Below, piece after piece: positions 16,455 to 24,549 of a DNA stretch of 64,000 bases. The DNA is from Pelotomaculum sp. PtaB.Bin104 (GTDB lineage: Bacteria; Bacillota; Desulfotomaculia; Desulfotomaculales; Pelotomaculaceae). The notes under the pieces are model-generated. The model did not search any database. It saw nothing but the letters and a program-made list of their open reading frames with translations, and had not been told where the DNA came from. Both the position numbers and the translations under genes were made by a program. The stretch's first letter is position 1; each line of letters starts with the position of its first letter. Where the stretch lies: assembly GCA_002067205.1 (NCBI GenBank), contig MVQL01000241.1, positions 62,001 through 126,000 of the forward strand. The letters are read 5' to 3'.

Positions 16455-17717
16455 ATGAAAAAATTTTTATTTCTTTTGTTGCTTACCGTGGCGTTTTTTT
16501 CCCGGGGGCAATGTGCTTTTGCTCAAATCTTTAACGATGTGCAAGACCACTGGGCAAAAGGATATATCGGCCAATTGTCCGATGCAAAAGTAATCAGCGG
16601 CTATCCTGACGGCGCCTTCAGGCCCGAAGACAATATTACCAGGGCTGAATTCATAAAGGCGCTGGTAATAAGCCGCAGCTTTCCCCTGAGGCCTGCGGCA
16701 AACCCCACATTCACCGACGTTAACGCTTACCACTGGCATTACCCGTACATTGAAACGGCGGTGGCAGCGGGGGTTATTATTCCCAGTGATTACGTTCAAT
16801 CGGCTTTTAATCCTGACGGGCCCATAACCAGGGTTGACGCGGCTATGTTTTTGTCCCGGTCACTGGGTCTGGAAGAAGAATCAACCTATACCGGATTTGA
16901 TGACGGATACCAAATTCCCGGGGAGCTCAGAGGATACATCAGGGCGGCTAAGGAGCGCGGCTTGATTGCCGGTTATCCCGACGGAACTTTCAGGCCGTGG
17001 AACCCCATTACAAGATCCGAGGCCAGCGCCATCCTGGTCCGTTACATCTACGAACAAGGCAAAGGTAAAGGTTTGGTTACCATATGTTACGACCACCAGC
17101 TATCTTCTGTATATAATAACGCCTTTTCTGTTCACAAAGCTTACGGTTATCCGGGCGTGAACTACGTCTGTACATCCTCAGTGGGGTCGGAAGGAACAAT
17201 GACTGTTAAACAATTGAAAGAAATGGAAGGCGCGGGGTGGGAAACAGCTTCCCATAGCGCCAACCATTTGCACTTTAAAGATTTAGAAGAAAAAGATATT
17301 CGTGATCAATTGGCGAGATCAAAATTATGGTTGCAGCAGCAGGGCCTGACTGGTGAGAACTTCGCCTATCCTTTCAGGTTTTCCACCGCCCCAAACCGGC
17401 TTGTGCAGGAGTATTACAATTCCGGCGCAACGTCATACGACAAGGAGATCAATGTACGGCCTTTTAATCCTTACAAGCTTTGCAGGTATTACCTGCAAAA
17501 CCCGAGTGCGGAAGAGATCAAAAATGTTTTGGAAAAAACCGTAGCGGATGGAGGGTGGGTAATATTCTACACCCACAGTGTTTATGAAGGCGGCCAAACG
17601 CCGGACAGTAAGAGTATAAACCAGGATACGCTAAAACTCCTGTTTGATGAAGTGGCGGAGAGAAATATTCAGGTGGTAACTGTTAAACAAGGCCTGCAGT
17701 TAATGGCCGGCAGGTAA
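16455..17717 (+). CDS. SLH-domain polysaccharide deacetylase-like exoprotein
   Basis: A 420-residue secreted protein with a signal peptide (about 1-23, ending AFA). Three S-layer homology repeats (about 27-70, 88-135, 148-195) should anchor it to secondary wall polymer. A NodB-type domain follows (about 205-415). Motif 1, usually TFDDG, is CYDHQ here (D213, H214): the first aspartate is kept but the metal-binding second one is histidine. Motif 2, H-S-A-N-H (267-271), is intact. It may be a modified metal site or an altered activity. Similar proteins deacetylate exported glycans. It has a good GGGAGG site and sits inside the polysaccharide operon. Confidence 0.88.
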   Translation: MKKFLFLLLLTVAFFSRGQCAFAQIFNDVQDHWAKGYIGQLSDAKVISGYPDGAFRPEDNITRAEFIKALVISRSFPLRPAANPTFTDVNAYHWHYPYIETAVAAGVIIPSDYVQSAFNPDGPITRVDAAMFLSRSLGLEEESTYTGFDDGYQIPGELRGYIRAAKERGLIAGYPDGTFRPWNPITRSEASAILVRYIYEQGKGKGLVTICYDHQLSSVYNNAFSVHKAYGYPGVNYVCTSSVGSEGTMTVKQLKEMEGAGWETASHSANHLHFKDLEEKDIRDQLARSKLWLQQQGLTGENFAYPFRFSTAPNRLVQEYYNSGATSYDKEINVRPFNPYKLCRYYLQNPSAEEIKNVLEKTVADGGWVIFYTHSVYEGGQTPDSKSINQDTLKLLFDEVAERNIQVVTVKQGLQLMAGR

Positions 17718-17790
17718 ATAAGGTGAGCGGGAAGTATCGGGGAGGCTGGTATAAATACAAAGAAAGGGCGGGTCTTTTATTGCCGCATTA

Positions 17791-18342
17791 ATGGGTTTTC
17801 TATTTGTTTTAATGATTTTTGTTATTCTTACCCATCCCCCATGGCCGTTGTTGGCCAAATTATTGGTAGTTGACGACCGGCCTGAGGCGGTTGATGTGCT
17901 CATAACGCTTGGGGGAGATTCGGAAAGGGAGCTTTATGCGGCGGAGCTTTACCGATTGGGCTTGGCGTCCAAAATAATTATGTCCGGCTATAGGTCAGCG
18001 GCCGGAAAAATGGCAACAAGAGCTATTCAAGCAGGTGTTCAAGAGCAGGATATTTTTATCGAGGGGAAATCTGAAAGCACCTATGATAACGCCGTCAACT
18101 CAAAGAAAATCATAATTGAGCAAAACTTTAAGTCTGCCATTGTTGTTAGCTCGCCATACCACATGAGACGCTCCAGGCTGGTTTTTGAAAGGGTATTCAG
18201 GAACACCGGCGTGAAATTACTTTACTCTTCAACTAAAGACTCAGGGTTTAATGTGGATGGTCAGTGTAAAAGTGAAGTCGACAGGCATATAGTGCAGCGG
18301 GAATATATAAAACTTGCATATTATTGGTTTAGGTATTGGTAG
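17791..18342 (+). CDS. YdcF-like DUF218 domain protein, N-terminus possibly frameshifted
   Basis: A 183-residue protein with one N-terminal hydrophobic helix and a DUF218 domain (VLITLGGDSERE, SESTYDNA, VVSSPYHMRRS). DUF218 proteins such as SanA/ElyC/YdcF act in envelope-polymer or lipid-carrier metabolism; their chemistry is poorly defined. The ATG at 17791 has no ribosome site. A GTG at 17724, seven bases after a GCAGG and directly after the previous stop, opens a short basic stretch ending at a TAA (17788-17790). A one-base shift in the TTTT run near 17776 would fuse it to F-I-A-A-L-M-G-F, giving a more usual N-terminus. Confidence 0.75.
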   Translation: MGFLFVLMIFVILTHPPWPLLAKLLVVDDRPEAVDVLITLGGDSERELYAAELYRLGLASKIIMSGYRSAAGKMATRAIQAGVQEQDIFIEGKSESTYDNAVNSKKIIIEQNFKSAIVVSSPYHMRRSRLVFERVFRNTGVKLLYSSTKDSGFNVDGQCKSEVDRHIVQREYIKLAYYWFRYW

Positions 18343-18437
18343 CCCTTCATTCTGTTAGCGGCGCAGTCTAATGACGACAGGGTGATACCGGTGGCTGTTT
18401 TATGTTGGATAGTTTCATTTTCGGGGGCGGTTAAGGA

Positions 18438-19499
18438 ATGGCAGATTACTTTGTATTATGTTTGCGTGACCGGGAGCGATGGCTACGGGAACTGGGAAGT
18501 GCTAAAGATTTACACTTTGATATCCATTACCGGCCGGAATACTGCGGATTATTCAAAAACTCCGGAGAAGCCCGGCTTTTTGTTTACCAGGAAGGAACCA
18601 CCAAAATTTTTTATCCCTTTCTACTTAGACAAATTAACCTGATTCCCGCGCTGTCGGGCAAGCTTGAGCAGGACCTGTATGATATCACCAGCCCGTACGG
18701 CTATGGGGGGCCACTGACCTCTGAAACAGCCGGTGCGGGTATATGGGATAAATTTTACCAATGTTTTACGGATTATTGCGTCGAAAACCACATCATCACC
18801 GAATTTGTCCGGTTTCACCCGGTGCTGGGAAACCACCGTCCGCTTGTAAACCATATGGAAGTAGTCAGGGCGTCGCAAGTAGTTTGCGTGGATCTGAGCA
18901 AGCCGGATGAGGAAATATGGCTGGGATATGAGCGTAATAACCGCAAGAATATTAATAAGGCTTACCGGGAAAAGTTGGAAGTGATTCTGGAAGAGACACC
19001 GGCGCACTTTAATGATTTTATTTCGATCTATCATCATACTCTTTCCAGAAACCAGGCCGGTGAGTTTTACTTTTTTAATAACAATTTTTATGACTGTATC
19101 CATAGGGAACTAAAGGATAACTTTTTGTATGCTCATACATTGAAAAGCGGCCGGGTGATTTCAACTGAACTGCTTTTATTCAATCAAACTTATATACATT
19201 CATTTTTGGGAGGAACACTGGAAGAGTTTTATGCGTGCCGTCCGAACAATATTTTAAAGCACGAAGTAATCAAGTGGGCAAAAAACAGAGGGATCCGCTA
19301 TTTTTTACTTGGCGGCGGCTATCGTGAGGGGGACGGTATCTTTCGTTATAAATGTTCTTTTGCCCGTGACGGCGTGTTGGATTTTTATGTTGGTAAGAAG
19401 ATACATAACTGTAAAGTTATGAGCATGCTGGAAGATTTAATGTCAGCAAAAATCCCGCGTGAAAGCGAAAGCTATTTTCCCGGGTACCGGAGGTACTGA
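18438..19499 (+). CDS. FemAB-like GNAT-fold acyl/aminoacyl transferase
   Basis: A 353-residue protein resembling FemAB/BioF2-type (Acetyltransf_6) transferases: an N-terminal half with TSPYGYGGP near residue 84 and a C-terminal GNAT-like half with HSFLGGT and LLGGGY. Relatives attach amino acids or acyl groups to cell-surface precursors, and copies in polysaccharide operons are common. The start is ATG after AAGGA. Its 3' end contains the ribosome site of the sugar transferase. The modified group is not predictable. Confidence 0.8.
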   Translation: MADYFVLCLRDRERWLRELGSAKDLHFDIHYRPEYCGLFKNSGEARLFVYQEGTTKIFYPFLLRQINLIPALSGKLEQDLYDITSPYGYGGPLTSETAGAGIWDKFYQCFTDYCVENHIITEFVRFHPVLGNHRPLVNHMEVVRASQVVCVDLSKPDEEIWLGYERNNRKNINKAYREKLEVILEETPAHFNDFISIYHHTLSRNQAGEFYFFNNNFYDCIHRELKDNFLYAHTLKSGRVISTELLLFNQTYIHSFLGGTLEEFYACRPNNILKHEVIKWAKNRGIRYFLLGGGYREGDGIFRYKCSFARDGVLDFYVGKKIHNCKVMSMLEDLMSAKIPRESESYFPGYRRY

Positions 19500-19500
19500 A

Positions 19501-20100
19501 ATGAAAAGGATATTCGACCTGGTTGGCGCCTTATTAATCCTAGTGCTGCTTAGCCCGCTGCTCTTAGTGGTGGCGCTGGCGATAAAAATAACTTCACCCG
19601 GCGCCGTTATTTTCAAGCAGCAGCGCCTGGGTTTACATGGAAAAACATTTTATATGTATAAGTTTCGGAGCATGATCCCTAATGCTGAAAAAATTGGCTC
19701 CGGTATGTTTGTAGAAAAGGATGACCCGCGCATAACCCCTGTCGGAAAATTTATCCGTAAAACCAGCGTTGATGAACTGCCTCAGCTGTTTAACGTGGTC
19801 CGGGGCGAGATGAGCCTGATAGGTCCCCGGCCCGCCCCGCTGCATCACTTCAGCAAGTACGATGAAAGACAGAAAAGAAGGATGGATGTTAAACCCGGCG
19901 TCACCGGGTGGGCTCAGGTGAACGGCCGCGTGGCCCTTTACTGGCCGGAACGGATAGAATTGGATGTCTGGTATGTTGAACATCAATCGTTCTGGCTGGA
20001 CATAAAAATACTGTTCAAAACAGTTGCCGTGGTTCTGTTTCACCATGGCGGCACAGCCCAAGAGGACCGGAAAGAAGTAGATCCATTTATGAAATTGTAA
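19501..20100 (+). CDS. Undecaprenyl-phosphate sugar phosphotransferase (priming transferase)
   Basis: About 199 residues from ATG 19501, with GGAGG at 19489-19493. An N-terminal re-entrant/membrane helix is followed by the polyprenol phosphate hexose-1-phosphate transferase domain: KITSPGAVIFKQQRLG, FYMYKFRSM, DELPQLFNV and SLIGPRPAP. The short PglC/EpsL-like form lacks the extra N-terminal helices of WcaJ. It starts repeat-unit synthesis by moving a sugar-1-phosphate onto undecaprenyl phosphate at the membrane. It is the only such enzyme in the window, so it probably primes this operon's polymer. Confidence 0.93.
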   Translation: MKRIFDLVGALLILVLLSPLLLVVALAIKITSPGAVIFKQQRLGLHGKTFYMYKFRSMIPNAEKIGSGMFVEKDDPRITPVGKFIRKTSVDELPQLFNVVRGEMSLIGPRPAPLHHFSKYDERQKRRMDVKPGVTGWAQVNGRVALYWPERIELDVWYVEHQSFWLDIKILFKTVAVVLFHHGGTAQEDRKEVDPFMKL

Positions 20101-20125
20101 TTTTCAGGGAAGGCTGGAGAACAAG

Positions 20126-21067
20126 GTGAGGCTAAACAGTCGTAAGGTTTTAGTAACAGGGGGAGCCGGTTTTCTCGGCTCCCACCTCTGTGAACAACTC
20201 CTTGCAGAAGGAGCGGAGGTGAGGGTGTTGGACCAATTTACCTCCGGCAGGAAAACTAATTTAAACGATATTTTAAAACAAATAGAACTCATAAACAGTG
20301 ATATTGCTTGTGAGGATTCAGTCCTGAAGGCTGCAAAGGGAGTCGATACCATCGTGCACCTGGCGTTTCCCATGGCCCTGCGCCAGCGGTCAATTGAAAC
20401 CCCGGTGATCACCGGAATTTTAGCTGGCCTGCTAAATGTAATCAAGGCGGCGCTAGCCAGTGACGCTTTGCTGGTTTATATTTCGTCTGTTGCTGTTTAC
20501 GGTAACGAGCAATATGTTCCCATTGATGAGGACCATCCTTTGCAGCCAATATTGATCCATGGTGCCGTTAAGCTGGCTGGTGAAAATTTTTGCCGGACCC
20601 TGGCTGTTAGTAACGGTCTCCGGACAGTGATCCTGCGGGTGGCGGATATTTACGGGCCAAGAAATACAAGAATTAGTGTGCCCATTAAATTTTTACGACA
20701 AGCTATGAAAAATGAGCCGGTAACTGTATATGGGGATGGTTCCGACAGCCGCACTTATACGTTCGTTAACGACTTTTCAGAGGCGGTTGTCCTGAGCATG
20801 GTCCGGCCCGAAGCCGTGGGCGGGGTTTTTAATATCGGAGGCGAGGAATGTGTTTCCATGCGTGAACTGGCACTTGAAGTCAAAAAAATTGCCGGCGCAA
20901 GTAGCCCGGTGCTCTTTCAGGACAGCCCGGTGTCGGGTCGCAAGTTAAATATAGATAGCCGGAAAGCGAAAGGAATTTTGGGCTTTAAACCGTCGTTCAA
21001 GATTGTTGAAGGACTCACTGTTACCCACCGTTGGCTTCAAGACAACCCAGACTATTATCAAGCATGA
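20126..21067 (+). CDS. NAD-dependent epimerase/dehydratase with His in the catalytic Tyr position
   Basis: A 313-residue extended SDR with GGAGFLG (12-18), S-S-V-A-V-Y-G near 120 and YGDGSDSRTYTFV. The position that should be the catalytic tyrosine of YxxxK is histidine (H145 in LIHGAVKLAGE); the lysine K149 remains. The two bases needed to turn TAT/TAC into CAT suggest either adaptation or loss of function. Normal relatives interconvert or oxidise/decarboxylate nucleotide sugars. It is the last gene of the operon and overlaps the convergent DUF3307 gene by 10 bases. Confidence 0.82.
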   Translation: MRLNSRKVLVTGGAGFLGSHLCEQLLAEGAEVRVLDQFTSGRKTNLNDILKQIELINSDIACEDSVLKAAKGVDTIVHLAFPMALRQRSIETPVITGILAGLLNVIKAALASDALLVYISSVAVYGNEQYVPIDEDHPLQPILIHGAVKLAGENFCRTLAVSNGLRTVILRVADIYGPRNTRISVPIKFLRQAMKNEPVTVYGDGSDSRTYTFVNDFSEAVVLSMVRPEAVGGVFNIGGEECVSMRELALEVKKIAGASSPVLFQDSPVSGRKLNIDSRKAKGILGFKPSFKIVEGLTVTHRWLQDNPDYYQA

Positions 21068-21381
21068 GCTAGTACCACCAAGATCGTAGCTAGGTGCAAA
21101 AGCTGATCGAGCACATTAACCGGGTTTAGTATGGGAAACGTCGCCTTAAACAAGCGGATCTTGAGCCAGTCGATGGCAAAATGGGTGAAAAAAAGGAAAT
21201 AAAGTTTCCACGGGGAAAATGAGCCGGTAATTATCAGGGCAAGGCTCAATATTAACGCCCAAATCAGGGCATGAGCAGTGAGCGCCAGGATTTTTTTTCT
21301 TTTGTAGGCGCCCAACCTGGTTAGTTGTAGAAAAAAATCGGCAAAGATATGACCCAATAGAAGGAGCAAAAATGAAAACAT
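21058..21381 (-). CDS. DUF3307 membrane protein
   Basis: A 107-residue protein with three to four hydrophobic segments. The conserved H-I-F-A-D-F-F-L-Q near the N-terminus and HFAIDWLK are characteristic of DUF3307, a family without a known function. It is convergent with the epimerase and stands alone on the minus strand. Confidence 0.75.
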   Translation of the reverse strand: MFSFLLLLLGHIFADFFLQLTRLGAYKRKKILALTAHALIWALILSLALIITGSFSPWKLYFLFFTHFAIDWLKIRLFKATFPILNPVNVLDQLLHLATILVVLAHA

Positions 21382-21509
21382 AATTCCCCTCCTGATGCAG
21401 TATATTTTACTATATTCAATTTACTTGTTTAAATTCGGAAACTTATTATACGGGTAGGAAAAATATTGTGAAAGATTGATAGGAATACGGGAAGGAGGGG
21501 AGTTTAATT

Positions 21510-23543
21510 TTGGAAACGTTAATTATTATCGGAGTGTTGTTTCTCCTGACCTGGCTATTTTTATATTTCAGGTACTTTAGGAAAGAAAAGGGGGAAATTG
21601 CCCATGTAGACTCAAATGGTCCGGGTTCAGACGATGCGGCCATTTATTCCGTGGCATCCGCGTGGGGCGACGATAACAATACCGGTTCTCTCACCAGCCC
21701 ATGGAAGACGATTCAGCACGCAGTAAGTCATTTGCAACCGGGGGATAAACTATTAATTCGCGCGGGTATTTATAAAGAATATATATCTTTAAATAAATCC
21801 GGTACCAGTGAAAATCCGATCACTGTGGAGGTCTTTCATAGTGAGGAAGTGGTGCTGGACGGAGAAGGCGTTGGCTGGAAGTACGGCTTTAACTTTGAAT
21901 ACGGGGCTTCTTTTGTAACTTTGTCAGGTCTGAAGGTGAAAAATTTTGAGGGGTTCGGGGTTGCCCTGTGGGGTGAAAACCAATTTGTGCAGTTAAGAGA
22001 TCTGGAGGCGCAGGGCTGCGGTACCGGTCTCCATATCGTATCAGCCGTAAATTTACTAATTGAAGGGTGCAATTTCCACAACAACAGCGGGCCCGGCCTG
22101 GTAGTTTCCCCGGGGCCTTTAAAACAAGCCAGGATTGCGCACACCCAGTCCTCTTATAATGAAAGCGCTGAAAGCCCGGACGGTTTTATCCTGGATAGCG
22201 GTGAGGACATTGTGTTAGAAAAATGTACCGCTGAATATAATGCCGGAAGCGGCTTGATTTGCCTGGCTACGAATATCACTATTTCCGCCGGCATTATCCG
22301 GGACAACGGCTATTATGGTATTAAATGCCGTGGCGAGGGCTACAAAGTGGTTAACTGTATTTTTGACAGCAATGGGATGGCGGGTATTTTCTTGCAAGGC
22401 GGGGGACCGTATGATTTATCCAACAATCTTACCATATACTGCGGGCTTAAAGGTGATTACGGGCTGGTAGCCGCTTCCGGAGCCGATCCCGCCCCTGCCA
22501 GAGTATCGCTGATTAACAACATATTTGCCTACAATTATGGCGGCGTTCATTTTGGCAGTTCCGCATTGTTGGAAAGGGAGGAACATAATATTTACTGGAG
22601 CCGCGAGGACGCGGAGATGTCCACAGACAGCCGCAGGTATTCCAGAGATGAAATAAATGAGCAAATCTGTTGTAAAGAAACCGGCCAGGGGAGACACAGT
22701 TTTTGCCGGGATCCCCGGTTTGTCAACCCGTCTTGCCGCGATTTCCGGTTGTCTAAAAACAGCCCGGCTATCGATCGCGGAGCTAAGGAAGGCGCTCCTG
22801 ATATAGACATAAACGGGAGCATTCGCCCACAGGGCCGGGGATTTGATATTGGCCCCTATGAAGCGGCGGAGGGGAGCCTGGTTCCTCCTGCCGCCAGGAT
22901 CACTCATACCCCCCGCTATTCCAGCGATGGTTCAAATTCACTTAAATTCAACGTAATATGGGAAGGTCTTATTGAGGAAGGAGAAGTAGCGGGCTTTCAT
23001 GTTCAATATAAAGACGGGGCGGGAGGCAGCTGGCAAGACTGGTTGTTGGAAACAACAGCAAGAGAAGGTGTATATTGGGGCGTCAGCGGCCATACATTCT
23101 ATTTCCGGGTTCGCGCCAAAGACGATCTCGGGAACTGGGGGAACTGGTCCGGTGAATGTTATACAGTGGTTCCAACCGACGACCAGAGCCCTTTGATCAA
23201 GTACGAGGGTGATTGGGACTTGACCAATTCCGGGGAAAGTTATCTGAATACCATAAATCACTCTGCCAGCCCCGGAGCGGCAGCTTCTTTCCGTTTCACA
23301 GGCACGGAAGTCGCCTGGATCTCTACTTTGGGGCCGGACCGGGGGCAGGGGTTGGTCTATATCGACGATGTGCTGCAAGACACAGTCGATCTTTACTTTG
23401 AGCGTTATCAGTATCGCCGGCCGGTATTCTTCACTTCTCTTGACGGCAAGCCGCATACAATCCGTATCGTGGTTGCAGACACAAAGAACCTGCATTCCAG
23501 TGGTTTCCAGGTAGATGTCGACGGGATCGCTGTTAAGCTATAA
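21510..23543 (+). CDS. Membrane-anchored right-handed beta-helix protein
   Basis: A 677-residue protein with an N-terminal hydrophobic anchor (about 1-20). A pectate-lyase-like region (about 45-440) opens with A-W-G-D-D-N-N-T-G-S and PWKTIQHAV, typical of DUF1565/parallel beta-helix repeats. A fibronectin-III-like segment follows (about 450-560) and then a C-terminal carbohydrate-binding-like module. Such folds bind or cleave acidic polysaccharides outside the cell, so it may trim or bind the polymer made next door. The start is TTG with AAGGAGGGG upstream. Catalytic residues cannot be assigned by eye. Confidence 0.8.
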   Translation: METLIIIGVLFLLTWLFLYFRYFRKEKGEIAHVDSNGPGSDDAAIYSVASAWGDDNNTGSLTSPWKTIQHAVSHLQPGDKLLIRAGIYKEYISLNKSGTSENPITVEVFHSEEVVLDGEGVGWKYGFNFEYGASFVTLSGLKVKNFEGFGVALWGENQFVQLRDLEAQGCGTGLHIVSAVNLLIEGCNFHNNSGPGLVVSPGPLKQARIAHTQSSYNESAESPDGFILDSGEDIVLEKCTAEYNAGSGLICLATNITISAGIIRDNGYYGIKCRGEGYKVVNCIFDSNGMAGIFLQGGGPYDLSNNLTIYCGLKGDYGLVAASGADPAPARVSLINNIFAYNYGGVHFGSSALLEREEHNIYWSREDAEMSTDSRRYSRDEINEQICCKETGQGRHSFCRDPRFVNPSCRDFRLSKNSPAIDRGAKEGAPDIDINGSIRPQGRGFDIGPYEAAEGSLVPPAARITHTPRYSSDGSNSLKFNVIWEGLIEEGEVAGFHVQYKDGAGGSWQDWLLETTAREGVYWGVSGHTFYFRVRAKDDLGNWGNWSGECYTVVPTDDQSPLIKYEGDWDLTNSGESYLNTINHSASPGAAASFRFTGTEVAWISTLGPDRGQGLVYIDDVLQDTVDLYFERYQYRRPVFFTSLDGKPHTIRIVVADTKNLHSSGFQVDVDGIAVKL

Positions 23544-23933
23544 AGCTAGCTGAGTTTTCGACAGGAAGCATTTTTTTCGAGCAATATTGAGATCAATAAA
23601 GTTATAACGTTAGCCAGGTTGAATGTACTGAAAGCGAAGAAGGCTTAATACAAATTATTTAAGCAAGCCGTTAAACTTAGATAAAATACGCTGCCTGGTC
23701 AGGGAGATCTTAGCTGAGAAAGGAAACAGGGAAAGAGTATGTGTTTAAAGCTTTATGCGCAACTTGTTTAAAACGGGTTAATGGCAAAAACGTCGGTCTC
23801 TGGATTTACTCAGGACCGGCGTTTTTATATAGTAACCTATTCTAAAAAATCTCATAAGATGCTGTAAGTCATTGTAAGTCAATGGAATAAAGTATGGATG
23901 TTTCGAAGCTAAAATTTGAGGGGAGGTTTCTTT
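23544..23933 (+). promoter_or_regulatory. Long leader with intrinsic terminator before the second wzz
   Basis: A 390-base gene-free stretch. An AT-rich hairpin (GGCTTAA ... TTAAGC near 23641-23670) is followed by a purine-rich segment. A good terminator then follows: arms 23787-23798 and 23814-23825 (AAAACGTCGGTC/GACCGGCGTTTT, one G-U pair), ending in TTTTT. About 110 bases separate it from the wzz ribosome site. It may simply end the upstream transcript or be an attenuator. I tested it by eye against common riboswitch cores (c-di-GMP, T-box, SAM) and saw no match. Confidence 0.55.
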
Positions 23934-24548
23934 TTGATTCGGATTTTAAAAAAATGGTTGGATATGATCATAATAATACCATTAGTTGCCATGTTTGCAG
24001 CAGCTCTCATCAGTTTAGTTATGGCGCCGGTTTACCGGTCCTCTACAATCGTCATGGTGTCCGCTGCCGGCGCAAGTGGCGTCATGTCGGATTACAATTC
24101 TTTAAACTTAAACCGGCAGCTTGTTAAAACTTATGGTGAATTGGCAGTGGGACAGGATGTCTTACAGGAAGTGGCTAACAAGCTAAATGGCATTTCACCC
24201 GATGCTTTGAGAGATCAGATTACCGTTTCGCCGGTCAAGGATTTAGAGTTGTTAAAGATTTCTGTTAAAGACAAAAGCCCCGAAAGGGCTGCTTTTATCG
24301 CCAGTGAAACAGTTAACGTTTTACGGAAAAAAATAAATCAGCTGTACGGAAGCGATAATATTAGAATCGTCAGCAACGCTGAAATTCCGTTAAAGCAGGA
24401 GCAGCCCAATATTGTTGTAAACACGGCCTCAGCCGGTGTAGCCGGCCTGATAATTGCGATAATTATTGCTTTTTGGCGGGAGGAGAAGTCTATTAAAGCG
24501 CTGCAGTGTGAAGGGTTTTCTCCAAACAGGGATCGCAGGGAGCGCTAA
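23934..24548 (+). CDS. Second Wzz-type polysaccharide co-polymerase
   Basis: About 204 residues from TTG 23934, seven bases after GGGGAGG (23920-23926). Two membrane helices (about 13-35 and 170-190) flank a coiled extracytoplasmic region. It is a paralogue of the protein at 12874 (shared N-R-Q-L-x-K-T-Y-x-E-L block) but lacks the second proline motif and has a different tail. No BY-kinase follows; instead it overlaps in context with an O-antigen ligase/polymerase. It probably controls chain length of the polymer handled by that protein. Confidence 0.85.
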   Translation: MIRILKKWLDMIIIIPLVAMFAAALISLVMAPVYRSSTIVMVSAAGASGVMSDYNSLNLNRQLVKTYGELAVGQDVLQEVANKLNGISPDALRDQITVSPVKDLELLKISVKDKSPERAAFIASETVNVLRKKINQLYGSDNIRIVSNAEIPLKQEQPNIVVNTASAGVAGLIIAIIIAFWREEKSIKALQCEGFSPNRDRRER

Positions 24549-24549
24549 G

